64,000 bases of DNA from Chromobacterium sp. ATCC 53434 (GCF_002848345.1 NZ_CP025429.1:1550001-1614000); one strand, 5' to 3'; positions 28,275-38,306 are shown, counted from the stretch's first letter. The notes: generated by a model not told the origin, from the letters alone. A program made the numbers and translations.

Positions 28275-29501
28275 ATGGAATGCTTGTTCAGATTGAAATG
28301 GCTCAACGGCCCGCTGGCGGGCCGGGAACTGGAACTGCCGGCGGGAGAGGTCCGTCTGGGCGGCGATGATCCGGATATCGCGCTGGCGCTGGAGCAGGGC
28401 GCCGCGACCGTGCTGAGCGTGACGGAGGAAGGCGTGACGATGGCGCCACCGGTCCCGGTCTGGGTCGATGGCCTGCCATGGGACGCCAGCCAGCCGTTGC
28501 CTATCGGCCGGGCGATAGACCTGGCCGGGCAAGGGCTGGCGCTGTCCGAGGCCGAGGGCGCGCTGGCGATGTTGCAACTGCCGCCGCGAAGGTCGGAGGA
28601 GGTCGTTGCGGCCCAGCCGCCTGATGCGCGTCCATGGCGGCTGGCAGGCGGCATCGTGCTGATCTGCGTCGCCCTGGCGGCAACTTTGTTGCTGTGGCCC
28701 AAGCCGGTCGATCCGCCGCCGTTCAATGCGCAGGCCTGGTTGGCGCGGGAGATGGCGGATTCGAGCCTGGCCGGCTTGAAGGCCGAACTCGACGAGCGTG
28801 GCGTGGTCCGGCTGAGCGGCTTGTGCGCCTCATCGCAAGCCATAGAGCGGCTGCGCGGACGGTTGCGCGAGCAAGGCCTGACTTTCCGAGACGAGAGCCT
28901 GGGCGCCGATACCCTGCGCCGGCAAGTGCGCCAAGTGTTGGAACTGAACGGTTACCGAGAAGTGGAAGTCAGCGCCGGCCCCGCGCCAGATCAAGTCGTC
29001 ATCCATGGCGCCATCCAGGCCAACGCCGCCTGGTTGCGCGCCAGCGCGCAGTTGCGCGCGATGCCGGCGCTGAATGGCTGGCGCGTGGTCAACGACCGCG
29101 CCGAGCTGTTCGGCCGGCTGGTGGACACATTGCACCGCCAGCGTTTGCTGGAAGGATTGAGCATCGCCGTATCCGGCCATGAATTACTGATCAGCGGTCA
29201 GCTGGCGCCGGAACGCACCCGCGCGGTCGCGGCGGCTGCGGCGGCCTTCAATGCCGATGGCCCGCGGCTGAAAGCTCGTTTCCAGAACATCCCGGCCGCG
29301 GCGCCGGCGGCGAACATCCTGCCGGCCGCCATCGTCAGTGTCGGCGGCAACGCGAATTCCATCTACCTGGAACTGGCCAACGGCATGCGCCTGCAACAAG
29401 GCGGCACTCTGCCCAGCGGCTACCGGATTTACGCCTTGAGCCACACCGCGCTGACCCTGATGCAGGAACAGCGGCTGGTCTCCATTCCGCTTCATCTCTA
29501 G
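28275..29501 (+). CDS. sctD: T3SS inner-membrane ring protein SctD
   Basis: A 408-residue YscD/SsaD/PrgH-like protein. An N-terminal FHA-like cytoplasmic domain (about 1-100, LNGPLAGRELELPAGEVRLGG) precedes one membrane segment (about 123-141) and a periplasmic part with repeated ring-building motifs (about 145-400). It forms the outer inner-membrane ring around SctJ and links to the secretin. Length matches SsaD (about 400). Confidence 0.92.
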   Translation: MECLFRLKWLNGPLAGRELELPAGEVRLGGDDPDIALALEQGAATVLSVTEEGVTMAPPVPVWVDGLPWDASQPLPIGRAIDLAGQGLALSEAEGALAMLQLPPRRSEEVVAAQPPDARPWRLAGGIVLICVALAATLLLWPKPVDPPPFNAQAWLAREMADSSLAGLKAELDERGVVRLSGLCASSQAIERLRGRLREQGLTFRDESLGADTLRRQVRQVLELNGYREVEVSAGPAPDQVVIHGAIQANAAWLRASAQLRAMPALNGWRVVNDRAELFGRLVDTLHRQRLLEGLSIAVSGHELLISGQLAPERTRAVAAAAAAFNADGPRLKARFQNIPAAAPAANILPAAIVSVGGNANSIYLELANGMRLQQGGTLPSGYRIYALSHTALTLMQEQRLVSIPLHL

Positions 29502-29522
29502 CTTATCGATAAGGAAAAACCG

Positions 29523-29744
29523 ATGGCCCGTATCACCCACCTGGAAGACGCGCTGCGACGCGACGCGCATGGCGCGGTGCGCGATGCGCTGCTCGCCCGG
29601 CTGGAGGCCGGCGAGGTCCAATTGCAACGGCAACTGCGTCAGCCTAACAGCCAGCAACGGCAACAGGAGCTCGCCCTGCTGCAAGCCGCCTGCGCGCAGG
29701 CTGGCCGAGTCATCGCCATCCTGTGGCGCAGATATCACCCCTAA
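29523..29744 (+). CDS. ssaE: SsaE-like small T3SS protein
   Basis: A 73-residue helical protein rich in Gln, Arg and Leu. Size and place directly after sctD match SsaE/YscE-type co-chaperones. These pair with an SctG-like protein to keep the needle subunit soluble; an SctG candidate is encoded at 54425-54706. No other domain is visible. Confidence 0.8.
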   Translation: MARITHLEDALRRDAHGAVRDALLARLEAGEVQLQRQLRQPNSQQRQQELALLQAACAQAGRVIAILWRRYHP

Positions 29745-29797
29745 CGATGCCTGCCGAAACGACGGCGACTACCCGCTTACCCAGAATTGGATGCCTC

Positions 29798-30604
29798 ATG
29801 ACTCCGCTTTCCCTCCCCATCACGAAACTGCCGGGCAATGCGCCGCTTGGGACCATCATTCCTGCCGAGGATATGGCCGGCTATGTCAAAGCGAGCGAGA
29901 TTGTTGCGCAAGCGGAAGTGCAGGCGAGGCAGATACTCGAGGCTGCAGAGAGAGAGATAGAGCAGTTGTACGGAATGTATGAACAAATAAGCGAAGCCGC
30001 ATGGCAAACGGGAATGGACAGAATCGAAGAAGAGGCTCCTGGGTTGCGGCAATTTGCCGTGGCGGAGGCTGTTGAATGGTTGATTGCCGAGCAGGAGTTG
30101 GAAAATAAAATCATTGAACGCTTGGAAGGGCAGTTGAGTGGAGTTTTAGTCCAGGTGTTCGAAGAATGGTATGGGAAACAAAGTGAACCGCAACTGCTTG
30201 CTAATATTTTGCGAGAGCGCATTAAGAAATTATCAGGCGATGAAGAGTGGATGCTGTATGTTTCTTCCGAGCAATATGATGAGCTTAGGCAGGCATTGAT
30301 TTCATACCCCAGATTGCGAATTGAGCCTGATGCAAGCCTTGGATCAGGAAAAGTGTTGCTGCAGACACCATTGGCAATTTTATCTCTAAATTTAGATGAG
30401 CAATTCGATTGGGTTATGAGTCGTTTGTTATCTCACAGTCGTGAGGCATGGCGAAGACAGTTATCTGATAGCAATGATCCGCAGCAAGGCGTGCTCCCTC
30501 TTGTTCCTGAGGATTTTATAGAGGCACGTGGTGGGGATTTCATGAGCGCAGGTGTTGTTTTGGAAACTGTTGTTATTTCTGCGGCTGAGGCAATTCATGA
30601 GTAA
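29798..30604 (+). CDS. sctL: T3SS stator protein SctL (intact copy)
   Basis: A 268-residue YscL/SsaK/FliH-like protein. The N-terminus PLSLPITKLPG then LGTIIPAED is typical; a coiled-coil region (about 35-75, EVQARQILEAAEREIEQL) and the C-terminal VATPase-E-like domain follow. It links the ATPase SctN to SctQ in the sorting platform. The first 30 codons are GC-rich and the rest clearly AT-rich, unlike the other T3SS genes. A decayed second copy lies at about 38098-39850. The start at 29798 is preferred over 29723 or 29747 because family N-termini begin here, although the ribosome-binding site is weak. Confidence 0.9.
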   Translation: MTPLSLPITKLPGNAPLGTIIPAEDMAGYVKASEIVAQAEVQARQILEAAEREIEQLYGMYEQISEAAWQTGMDRIEEEAPGLRQFAVAEAVEWLIAEQELENKIIERLEGQLSGVLVQVFEEWYGKQSEPQLLANILRERIKKLSGDEEWMLYVSSEQYDELRQALISYPRLRIEPDASLGSGKVLLQTPLAILSLNLDEQFDWVMSRLLSHSREAWRRQLSDSNDPQQGVLPLVPEDFIEARGGDFMSAGVVLETVVISAAEAIHE

Positions 30605-30860
30605 AAGACGCCAAATTATAATATTACTCTTGCACAGTGTTTTTAAAAATGATCGCATAGATGTGTAAGGCGTAGCATTTTTCAAGAAGATTATTTGTTA
30701 GCCTTTCGCTAGAGTTCACGATGGTGGTGTGAGTTCGTCAGGGTAGGCTATCGGCAGAGAGTGATATTTGCCTAAGAAGCCCTGGAGAGTGAATTGAGGG
30801 GGTGAAAACTTACACCATCTTGACGAACACTATCCAAACCGAAATTTAGAGGTCATCAGT
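30605..30860 (+). promoter_or_regulatory. AT-rich intergenic region upstream of giant gene 1
   Basis: No gene seen. It holds GTTCGTCA at 30733 and its exact reverse complement TGACGAAC at 30821, and a shorter imperfect repeat GGTG-N8-CACC at 30801-30816. This is probably the promoter and regulatory region of the giant gene. The T3SS palindrome is not present. Confidence 0.4.
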
Positions 30861-33800
30861 ATGATCATTTCTTCCAAGCTGGCATCGCGCGTGCCTCAAT
30901 ATATTTCGAGCCACAGTCAGACTGAAACCCCCAAAACCTCTCTGGCTTACTATCCAGAACTCAAGCGTGAAACTGACAAGTTGCAAGAAGGCCTGTGGGA
31001 TCAAGGCAGCGCAGCACTAATAAAGATGGTGGCAGGGAAACTGCATTCTGAACAGCAATCGCTATCCCGGCATTATGATAACAACGATGACATGCTGGAG
31101 GCGCTGGAGATCTATGACTGGCGGAGCAAAGGGCAAGATGCGCCTGCATATTTGCAGGAATTTGCCCAAAGGGTGATTCAGGAGGTGGAGCAGAATCCAG
31201 AGGCTTACCTTTCTGCTTTTTCTTGCTCCGAGAAAAAGGTGGAGATGTCTCCTGCTCCTCAAAATGGGCTGACCGCTGCAAGCATGTTGTCAGACATGGC
31301 TTGGAAGGTATTGGAAAAGGTTGTTGAAAAGCTTTTTATAGAGGCGATTCCCATACCGAATCTCCCTGAGCTCAAGGAGAGTTACGATGAGCTGTGCCAC
31401 ACTTACCAAGGAAATTACACTCCGCAACGAAAACTGGAAGAGCTTGGCGAGGCATTGGACCGGCTCGGCAAGCGGTTGGAGGGCAGCAAAGGTGTGGGAG
31501 CTGGGGCGCGCCGGCAGTTGAAAGCTTATCTGGATGCAGTGAGTCCTTGGTTGAAAAGCGTAAGTACGCAGTGGGCGTCATTGGAGCATAGCCTGTCGAC
31601 AGTGAAGGATCAGCCCTCCGTGCTGGGCAAGGCGCTTGAGCTGATGACGACGGTGGAGCATCTATTGGCTGATCGACAGTTAACGCGAGTGTTGGATAAA
31701 GATTGGTTGGATGGGATGGCTCGGGGGTTGGGCTCAATGAGACATACCCTAGGTCAGGTATTGGTTTGGCAATCATTACCTTCAACATCTGGTTTGGATG
31801 CTTATCTTGGCATTTTGGCAGACAACCCGCTGCTGAAGGAATGGCTCGATCCGTCCTTGCTTCATTTGGGGCAAGCGCTGGCGCGCGTACAGCAGGTTAC
31901 CCCTTATCCTGCAGATGGCACGCTTGTGGAGCGCTTGGGTTGGTTTGCCAAAACTCTGGGGCAGCCGGAGTTGAGGGAGTCATTGCGACCGCACCTGGAT
32001 ATGCTGCTGGGTAGTTCAGCCCACTCGGAGCAATTGCTTGCCGCCTTCCAGCTTGCCGATCAATTGAGCCGATGTCCGCCGGACAGTGGTCTCGGAGGGC
32101 AGGCGTTGTGGCTGCTGAGTGTCTTGGGCGAGAGTCCGGCGCTGCCCTGGATTCGGGATTTCCAGGGCGCGCTGGGGGCGGATTCGGGAACGATCACCTT
32201 ATTGAATCACCTGTTGACGCTGAACCGGAATCCAGAATCCTGGGCATCATTGATGCTGGACCTTGGCAAAGCCGCCGCGCCCGGCTTGGGGGAGTGGGCG
32301 ATCAATCAGGTCGCGGGTCGCTATTTGCCTGACCATGTCGCTCAGGAGTTTAAAAATTTCTATCGTGAAAGCTCTGCTTCCGAAAGCTGGGCCAGCATCA
32401 GCAAGCTTCAGCGCATAGCTAGTAGTCTTGTCGCAGCGGCCAAGCCTTATCTGGTTGGTATGTTGATGGAAGATCCGTTGGCGGCCGCCACTGTACAGTA
32501 TGCGGAGGCCTTGCAAAACCACACTAGTTGGGAACAGACGTTGGAATGGTTCGTCGCCCACGATCAAACCCAGAACAAAGCCTTGCAGTCCGTTTACAGC
32601 CAATACCTGAATTCGAGGGTGATTTGGCAGGTCTATCAAGCTTTCAATAGTGGGAGCCGTGTAGAGGCCGAGGAAAAGTTGCAACTATTGGCGCGCCAAC
32701 TTAAGGATTATCAGGTAGTACGGAATTACCCTCAGTTGGAAAAACTGATCGATTTGATTCCTTTGTTGCCGGATCTGAAAGAGGCGGCTGATCGCGTTGG
32801 CGTGCAGCCGGCGACCGACTCCTGGCTGACTTTGGGGGATCGGTGGTTGACTGCGCTGGGAGAAATCAATAGCGACAGTTCTCGAAGGGCATACGAGCAA
32901 CTATCCCAGCACATGGCGAACTGGTTGGCTGATGCCGCCATGTCCGCTTTCGATTCATTGGCACAGCAGTCGTGGAGTTTTTTGCCCGTTACGGAGGCAG
33001 CAAGTACGGCATCGCGGGTTTCCACTCAAGCCACCCAGCCATCTAAGTTAGCCTCCAATTGGAAATTGGCTGGCGGCATCAGCCTGGAAGCTCTGGGCAT
33101 GGCGGCTATTGGTTACGGGCTATGGAGCACCCGACAAGGAACGCAGGATTCGCCGAATGATTCGCAAGAAATGCTTGTGAAGTCCCCGGTGAATATTGTT
33201 AATGATGAAACTAGTTCGTTCATATCGCACGCGACTACATCGGTTATCGAGCCCGGAGCGTGGCAGCAGAAAGCGCCGCTCTTTCTAGGTATCGCTGCTA
33301 TGGCCGCAGGCGGGGTGTTTATCTATAGTTGGGCGAGACAAGATCAGCAGCCACCATCAAAAATTAGCCCACCATCAAAAATCAGCGATGAGGAATTTAA
33401 TCAGGAAACTGCCATCATTAATAAATTGAAAGTGGATAGCCCCATTGATATTTTTAACGCTGGAGTAACGGAAGAGAATCAGGCTGGCAATGAATTGGCG
33501 GTAGGTGAGCTTCGTAGGTTTTTTGCTGATGCGGTGACGGGAGAGGGTCAATTCGGAATTAAAAATCATGTCATATCTAAAAGAAGCTTGTCACAAGTGG
33601 AAGATCAGTCAGATGAAAATCCACCCGTGGAGAATCGAACCCTTCCCTATCTGATGTCGGTCGCATTAAATAGAAAGGAATTTGACCCTCGCATTCGTGA
33701 TGAGTTTAATGGAATTATTCAAAAGGCTCTTGCTACACCAGAGGTCATGAATGCATTTAATCAGTCAGAGATGAATATTGTTCTGCTGGTCAAGAGTATT

Positions 33801-36800
33801 CAGCTTTTTCGCGCTTTCGTGGCGGAAAATGAACGTCAGCAAATAAAAAACGAATCTTCTCAGGCCGCTCAGGCCGCGCTGCAAAGTTTGTGGCAGTTGG
33901 CTGATGGGCTGCAGGACTCGCTTAGTAAATTCCATGTTTGGCAGTATAAGAAGGCTGAGCCTGTTGCGGGGCAGGTTGTTGCCAGTCAAGCTGAGCTTGC
34001 CGCTTTGAAAGAGCTGGATTTCACAAAGTACAATGATGACGTGGCAATCAAGCTTGCAGAGCTGTGGGATGCCAATGCCCCGTCGGCAGGGGAAGAAACT
34101 CCATCGGCAGTGACTAAAAATCAGTATTTGATAAATTTTCACCAGCGCTTGCAAGCGTTTATTAACTCGGAAATAGAAAAGCAGGGAACATCGATTTATT
34201 CGGTAGGGAGCGATAGTGAAGCTAGTATTGCCATAATTCTCGGAGTGATATCGGCGGCAGAGCAAGTATTGGAGCGATTGTCGCGGAGTTCAGATGCTGC
34301 TTATCTGAATCGTGTAGCTGGAATCCAGACGGCTCATGCTAACTTGAAATTAGCTTTCGAAGTTCCGGATATTGCCGACGATATCTACTTGGCGCAACGT
34401 CAAGCCTGGTTGAAAGGAGATCAATCCGAGGTTGGTTTTTTAAATGGAATTAATTCTGATAAAAAAACGCAGGGTTGGCGTAAAGCTATTGTGGAAGAGG
34501 AGCGCCAGTTTTGGGGTTTGATTGATAGTCATTCTTTGAGCCAAGGATTCAATAACCTGCCCACCGTATTTGAAGATGCATTCAAACAGCGAGTACGAGA
34601 GTTGGGGCAGGAGATTTATCGATTGGCTAGTGAGGGAAAGCAGGAGAACGAAGCTAATATTGAGCTTTTGCAGATGAAAAAGCTTCATCTAACTAACTTA
34701 TTTGTTGAGGAGATGCAAAATTATGGAATCAATAAAAGACTGACTTCCTATGGTGATTTGCGAGGAAAGTATAAGGGTGATCAGATTGTTTTTGAAGCAA
34801 AAAAGGTAGCGATTGAATTGCTCATTCAGGAATATGGCGATGGAGATGAAAGCCTGGATGACGACGAAAAAATCATTGCCTTTTCTCAAGTTCTCAATGA
34901 TGCTGCTGTTTCCAGTGAGGCGAAGTCTTATTTGCTGAAGGCTGCTGCCATAGCCAATGAAAAAATGAATAGCCTTGCTGCATCATCGAATTACACGCGC
35001 TGGTTAGCCAGAATGTCTGTTGATTTGGGTTCGAAAGATACGGATTACTTTAAACGATTTGCTGAAGTTAAGCCTGCTAATTATAAAGCAATGCATTCTT
35101 TCAAGAGAAGTGGGGATTCGGAGACGTGGGCGAGTTATTACAATCAATTTACGGATTATAAAAGCGATTCAATTGATTATGATGCTAGGCAGCTTTCTTA
35201 CAGTGCATTAATTAGCGCTGGCTTGACGGATTATGATATCAGTCAGATGAGGCCGAAGCATATTGTTTACGGTGAATTGCATGTCTTTTTTAAGGCCGAC
35301 TCTACAATTCTTAAAAAGTTAGAGAATGGAGAAAAGAGAGATAAGTCAAATAAATTTGAAACCATGCTTAATTCACCAACTAGCTCCACCGGCACAATTG
35401 GATTTATCCCATTGACAGATGGCCGAATTGTGGCAATTTCTGGCTTGGATTTTGATCTAAGTGCAAAAGTTTTCAGTACGGACGAAGTGAATGAAAGCCG
35501 CACTTTGCAGGAAATAAGAGATTCAAGAGTAAGAGATTCAAGAGGTAATATCAAAAAAGTGTTGCCTGAGCGCAATGTACCGGCCGAACTAGAGGGCAAG
35601 GCTCTGATTGATTCAGTTTTGCGTCCGATTTTGGGAGAAAAGGCCGATAAGGTGCTTATCAACTCTGAAAATAAAAAAGGCTACCCTATACTGCTTGGCC
35701 CTAAGCCAGAGGTTACGCCGGTTAGTTTGAGTAATGGGAAAACGACCATCTACCGGGATTATCCTCGTGATGGAAAAGAGATGCTTGGAGTTGCGGACGA
35801 AGTTGTAAAATCTAATTTGACTACGTGGGTGGGGGTGATCAAAGAGGCGTATAAAGATCGAAATTTCTGGACCTTCATTTTGGATTTGGTGCCGTTTTAT
35901 ACTGAGATCAGGGATTCCATTAATGATAAAGAACACAAGCTGGATGTCAGTAGCATAGTCTGGGATGCGGTAGGCATTGTCACCAGTGTCTTGCCGGCGA
36001 TTGGCAGCATCGGCAAGCTAGGAAAGTCGGGGCAGGCCATTCTCAAACAGGCGATTTTGGAGAATTTAAGACAAAAACTTACCGGAAAAGCCTTGACCAT
36101 CGGGGTGCTGAAGACATTGATGCAAAACCAAGAGTTTGGAAAACTTGGTTTGAAGGGGCTCGGCTATGTAGTTTACGCTGGCGCGGATGCTATTTCTCCT
36201 ATTGATCCTAAGCTCTTGGCAGCACCTATCGCGCACAGTGTAAAAAAATTCCGGGATTTACTGCAAACGAATTTACAGAGAACGCCGACGAATAATCCGG
36301 CAAATTATGTGGAGCAAGCTAGACGACTCGCGCAGACTGAACTTGATAATCTGGGCAAAACCACCTCGCTGACGGTGGCTGGTCGCAAGTCTATGAACTT
36401 GCGTAGTAGCCAGCTCGTGCCGGGTGAGGTCATAGAAGAAACCCAAGCGTTGTATCAGCCTCTAGGACGAAAACAGCCGGTTGTGATGCGCGCAGGCAAG
36501 CGGGCGCCCTATAAACACGTTGATTTCTGCGCGCCAGGCGGAAATCGAAGCAAGCGAGAGACCGGTAGCAACTGCTTACCGCCACCGCCGCCACCGCCGC
36601 CGCCGCCGCAACCGCCGCAACCGCCGCAACCACCGCAACCACCGCAACCACCGCAACCACCGCAACCACCGCAACCACCGCAACCAGGGAGATTAATGCC
36701 CAAACCAGTGGTTCCAAGCACAAGTAACAAAGGAGGAGAAATTAATTATAGATATAAAAAGCCCATAGCTAACGGGATTTCATCTGAAAAAGTAAAAGAA

Positions 36801-37751
36801 TTAGAAAGAGCGATCGATGAGAAAATGGTAGATCCCAGGAAGAGTGGACCAATATTTGATGAGTCCAATAAGTTCAATGAGGAGAAATATTGCGAGCAAT
36901 TTAAAAATTATAGGCTGTGGGAGAGTGATGTAAAAAAGGGTGGGGAGAAATATCGGCAGTTTTTTGAAAGTTCTCGTGAGAAATTGGATGAAAGGGTGGG
37001 GACGTGGTATGGCCAAAGGTATAAAGAGGAAGTAATTAATCCAAATGCTAAGGCACCCTTCATAAAGGATGGGCAGGAAAATATGCTTCCAGGTAAGGGC
37101 TGGGATCTGGAGGTGATTGGAAGTGAGGTAAAGGAAACTGTTTATCAGTTCAGATACTCGGATGATGGGCAAGTTTTTGTTGTTGACGAAACGTACAAGG
37201 CGCGTGATACGACAAAAGCGGATATCACCGACGCAGCGAAAATAAAGAAAATTCTAAGCGATAAGGCTGATAAAACAGGAGGATTTCCTCTCCAGGTAAA
37301 TGAAGTTATGGAAGCATTCATAAAAAAGCGTGGCGATGATGCGTTCAGCAAGTTGAACTATATAACTATATCAGGCATAGCTAATGATGCTACATCTGAA
37401 ACCATGGCGCGCACTTTTGGGAAGGCAACGATACTGAATAGTATTAAAAATCCAATAATACTTAAGCCATCAGGTCCAACTAAAGATGCATTTTTTGCAA
37501 TGCTAAGTACACCAAACTTACAGGCTCCTATACGTATGTTAGGTGATCATGGTTTAGGAAAGATAGTCGAAGAGATTCGTATCCAAGGTAAGGTGCAGAT
37601 ATCTCTTCCACTTCGCCCGAGGAATAAGAGAGAAGCTGGGTCTGAGAAAAATAATACCGTCTTTACCATTTCCTTGGTTCTTCGAAATAGGTCTCAATCA
37701 ACTCAAGCAGAAAGCTCATCGCAAATGAGCACAAGCCAGGCAGCAGTCTGA
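30861..37751 (+). CDS. Giant multidomain protein 1, candidate T3SS effector/toxin (2296 residues)
   Basis: Not recognised as a named family. The N-terminus is rich in Ser/Thr/Gln with few acidic residues in the first 25, has no Sec signal, and fits a T3SS secretion signal. Residues 1-730 are helical. Two hydrophobic segments (about 733-755 and 805-825) could insert in membranes. Helical/polar stretches follow to about 1500, then a mixed region with IPLTDGRIVAIS (about 1520), then VPFYTEIRD with hydrophobic patches (about 1677-1780), a layout reminiscent of large dermonecrotic/membrane-targeted toxins. A proline-rich linker (1907-1943) separates a C-terminal domain of about 350 residues that may be the active module. 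RSKR (1896) and RNKR (2254) resemble furin sites. Much more AT-rich than the T3SS genes, suggesting transfer. Confidence 0.85.
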   Translation: MIISSKLASRVPQYISSHSQTETPKTSLAYYPELKRETDKLQEGLWDQGSAALIKMVAGKLHSEQQSLSRHYDNNDDMLEALEIYDWRSKGQDAPAYLQEFAQRVIQEVEQNPEAYLSAFSCSEKKVEMSPAPQNGLTAASMLSDMAWKVLEKVVEKLFIEAIPIPNLPELKESYDELCHTYQGNYTPQRKLEELGEALDRLGKRLEGSKGVGAGARRQLKAYLDAVSPWLKSVSTQWASLEHSLSTVKDQPSVLGKALELMTTVEHLLADRQLTRVLDKDWLDGMARGLGSMRHTLGQVLVWQSLPSTSGLDAYLGILADNPLLKEWLDPSLLHLGQALARVQQVTPYPADGTLVERLGWFAKTLGQPELRESLRPHLDMLLGSSAHSEQLLAAFQLADQLSRCPPDSGLGGQALWLLSVLGESPALPWIRDFQGALGADSGTITLLNHLLTLNRNPESWASLMLDLGKAAAPGLGEWAINQVAGRYLPDHVAQEFKNFYRESSASESWASISKLQRIASSLVAAAKPYLVGMLMEDPLAAATVQYAEALQNHTSWEQTLEWFVAHDQTQNKALQSVYSQYLNSRVIWQVYQAFNSGSRVEAEEKLQLLARQLKDYQVVRNYPQLEKLIDLIPLLPDLKEAADRVGVQPATDSWLTLGDRWLTALGEINSDSSRRAYEQLSQHMANWLADAAMSAFDSLAQQSWSFLPVTEAASTASRVSTQATQPSKLASNWKLAGGISLEALGMAAIGYGLWSTRQGTQDSPNDSQEMLVKSPVNIVNDETSSFISHATTSVIEPGAWQQKAPLFLGIAAMAAGGVFIYSWARQDQQPPSKISPPSKISDEEFNQETAIINKLKVDSPIDIFNAGVTEENQAGNELAVGELRRFFADAVTGEGQFGIKNHVISKRSLSQVEDQSDENPPVENRTLPYLMSVALNRKEFDPRIRDEFNGIIQKALATPEVMNAFNQSEMNIVLLVKSIQLFRAFVAENERQQIKNESSQAAQAALQSLWQLADGLQDSLSKFHVWQYKKAEPVAGQVVASQAELAALKELDFTKYNDDVAIKLAELWDANAPSAGEETPSAVTKNQYLINFHQRLQAFINSEIEKQGTSIYSVGSDSEASIAIILGVISAAEQVLERLSRSSDAAYLNRVAGIQTAHANLKLAFEVPDIADDIYLAQRQAWLKGDQSEVGFLNGINSDKKTQGWRKAIVEEERQFWGLIDSHSLSQGFNNLPTVFEDAFKQRVRELGQEIYRLASEGKQENEANIELLQMKKLHLTNLFVEEMQNYGINKRLTSYGDLRGKYKGDQIVFEAKKVAIELLIQEYGDGDESLDDDEKIIAFSQVLNDAAVSSEAKSYLLKAAAIANEKMNSLAASSNYTRWLARMSVDLGSKDTDYFKRFAEVKPANYKAMHSFKRSGDSETWASYYNQFTDYKSDSIDYDARQLSYSALISAGLTDYDISQMRPKHIVYGELHVFFKADSTILKKLENGEKRDKSNKFETMLNSPTSSTGTIGFIPLTDGRIVAISGLDFDLSAKVFSTDEVNESRTLQEIRDSRVRDSRGNIKKVLPERNVPAELEGKALIDSVLRPILGEKADKVLINSENKKGYPILLGPKPEVTPVSLSNGKTTIYRDYPRDGKEMLGVADEVVKSNLTTWVGVIKEAYKDRNFWTFILDLVPFYTEIRDSINDKEHKLDVSSIVWDAVGIVTSVLPAIGSIGKLGKSGQAILKQAILENLRQKLTGKALTIGVLKTLMQNQEFGKLGLKGLGYVVYAGADAISPIDPKLLAAPIAHSVKKFRDLLQTNLQRTPTNNPANYVEQARRLAQTELDNLGKTTSLTVAGRKSMNLRSSQLVPGEVIEETQALYQPLGRKQPVVMRAGKRAPYKHVDFCAPGGNRSKRETGSNCLPPPPPPPPPPQPPQPPQPPQPPQPPQPPQPPQPPQPGRLMPKPVVPSTSNKGGEINYRYKKPIANGISSEKVKELERAIDEKMVDPRKSGPIFDESNKFNEEKYCEQFKNYRLWESDVKKGGEKYRQFFESSREKLDERVGTWYGQRYKEEVINPNAKAPFIKDGQENMLPGKGWDLEVIGSEVKETVYQFRYSDDGQVFVVDETYKARDTTKADITDAAKIKKILSDKADKTGGFPLQVNEVMEAFIKKRGDDAFSKLNYITISGIANDATSETMARTFGKATILNSIKNPIILKPSGPTKDAFFAMLSTPNLQAPIRMLGDHGLGKIVEEIRIQGKVQISLPLRPRNKREAGSEKNNTVFTISLVLRNRSQSTQAESSSQMSTSQAAV
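36579..36686 (+). repeat. In-frame 9-bp tandem repeat encoding Pro-Gln-Pro linker
   Basis: Ten Pro codons are followed by eight QPP units and one QPG, built from CAACCACCG / CAACCGCCG repeats. The unit is a multiple of three, so slippage would change linker length without breaking the frame. Confidence 0.9.
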
Positions 37752-37857
37752 GTTGGGTAAGCTGGGCCAGATTATGTTTTTACTTGGTTAATTGTATTGT
37801 TCTAAGAATGGTGAATGAGAATTAACCGAAATTCTACTTGATCTTGGAATCACCTGG

Positions 37858-37900
37858 ACAGCGGTCATGCTCTATAAGGTGCATGGTCGCTGTTATTTTT
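37858..37900 (+). terminator. Terminator of giant gene 1
   Basis: ACAGCGGTCATGC paired with GCATGGTCGCTGT (two G-T/mismatch positions), 10-base loop, followed by TATTTTT. About 105 bases after the stop codon. Confidence 0.8.
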
Positions 37901-38113
37901 CGTTTGGATGGCCGTAAATATCGAAGAATTAGGCTGGTTTCAGAAAGGACCAAGTCGAAGATTGGGTAAGTTCTTGAACGTGCAAGGTATTTTAAATTTC
38001 GATTTCCCAATAGGCATAAACCAGTCAGTGAAGAGATATCGCGTGTTTGCGTGCGGCCTCCAATGCCTTGCTGTGAATGGCATTCGCAATTTCGGCATCC
38101 AATCATTCTTGCC
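37890..38113. repeat. Diverged intergenic repeat, copy A
   Basis: This stretch aligns without long gaps to 49505-49720. Shared blocks include AAGGTATTT, TAGGCATAA, GAGATATCGCGTG and CTCCA(A/G)TGCCTTGC. Each copy follows the terminator of a giant gene. Conceptual translation of the plus strand gives similar peptides in both copies (NIEEL, RYRVxA, LQCLAVN), broken by stops in copy B; it may be the relic of a gene or of a mobile segment. Confidence 0.65.
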
Positions 38114-38306
38114 AATGACTTGGTCGATTACATCCAGGCGGGTGAGATTGTTGCGCAAGCTCAGGCGCAGGTGGAGCAAATCCGGGAGGCAGCCAAGAGC
38201 GAGATCGATCGGCGGTACGAAATGTAGACGAAATAAGCGAAGCTGCATGGCTGACAGGGCTGGAAGGCGTTGAGCGGCAGGCTCCAACCTTACGCAGCAG
38301 ACGGTA

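Noticed and set aside
29723..29797. Extended N-terminus for sctL
   Set aside because: It would overlap ssaE, and family N-termini start at the PLSLPITKLPG segment.
30605..30860. tRNA or small RNA gene in the AT-rich gap
   Set aside because: No cloverleaf-like arm pairing or T-loop motif seen; tRNA genes were not recognised anywhere in the window, although only reading by eye was possible.
36579..36686. Regular repeat considered as a CRISPR-like array
   Set aside because: It is a 9-bp in-frame coding repeat with no spacers. No CRISPR array or cas gene was seen in the window.
37834..38115. Minus-strand frame with a counterpart at 49506-49829 considered as a conserved small gene
   Set aside because: The similarity follows from the DNA repeat itself, neither copy has a good ribosome-binding site, and one overlaps a terminator. 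Kept as a repeat only.
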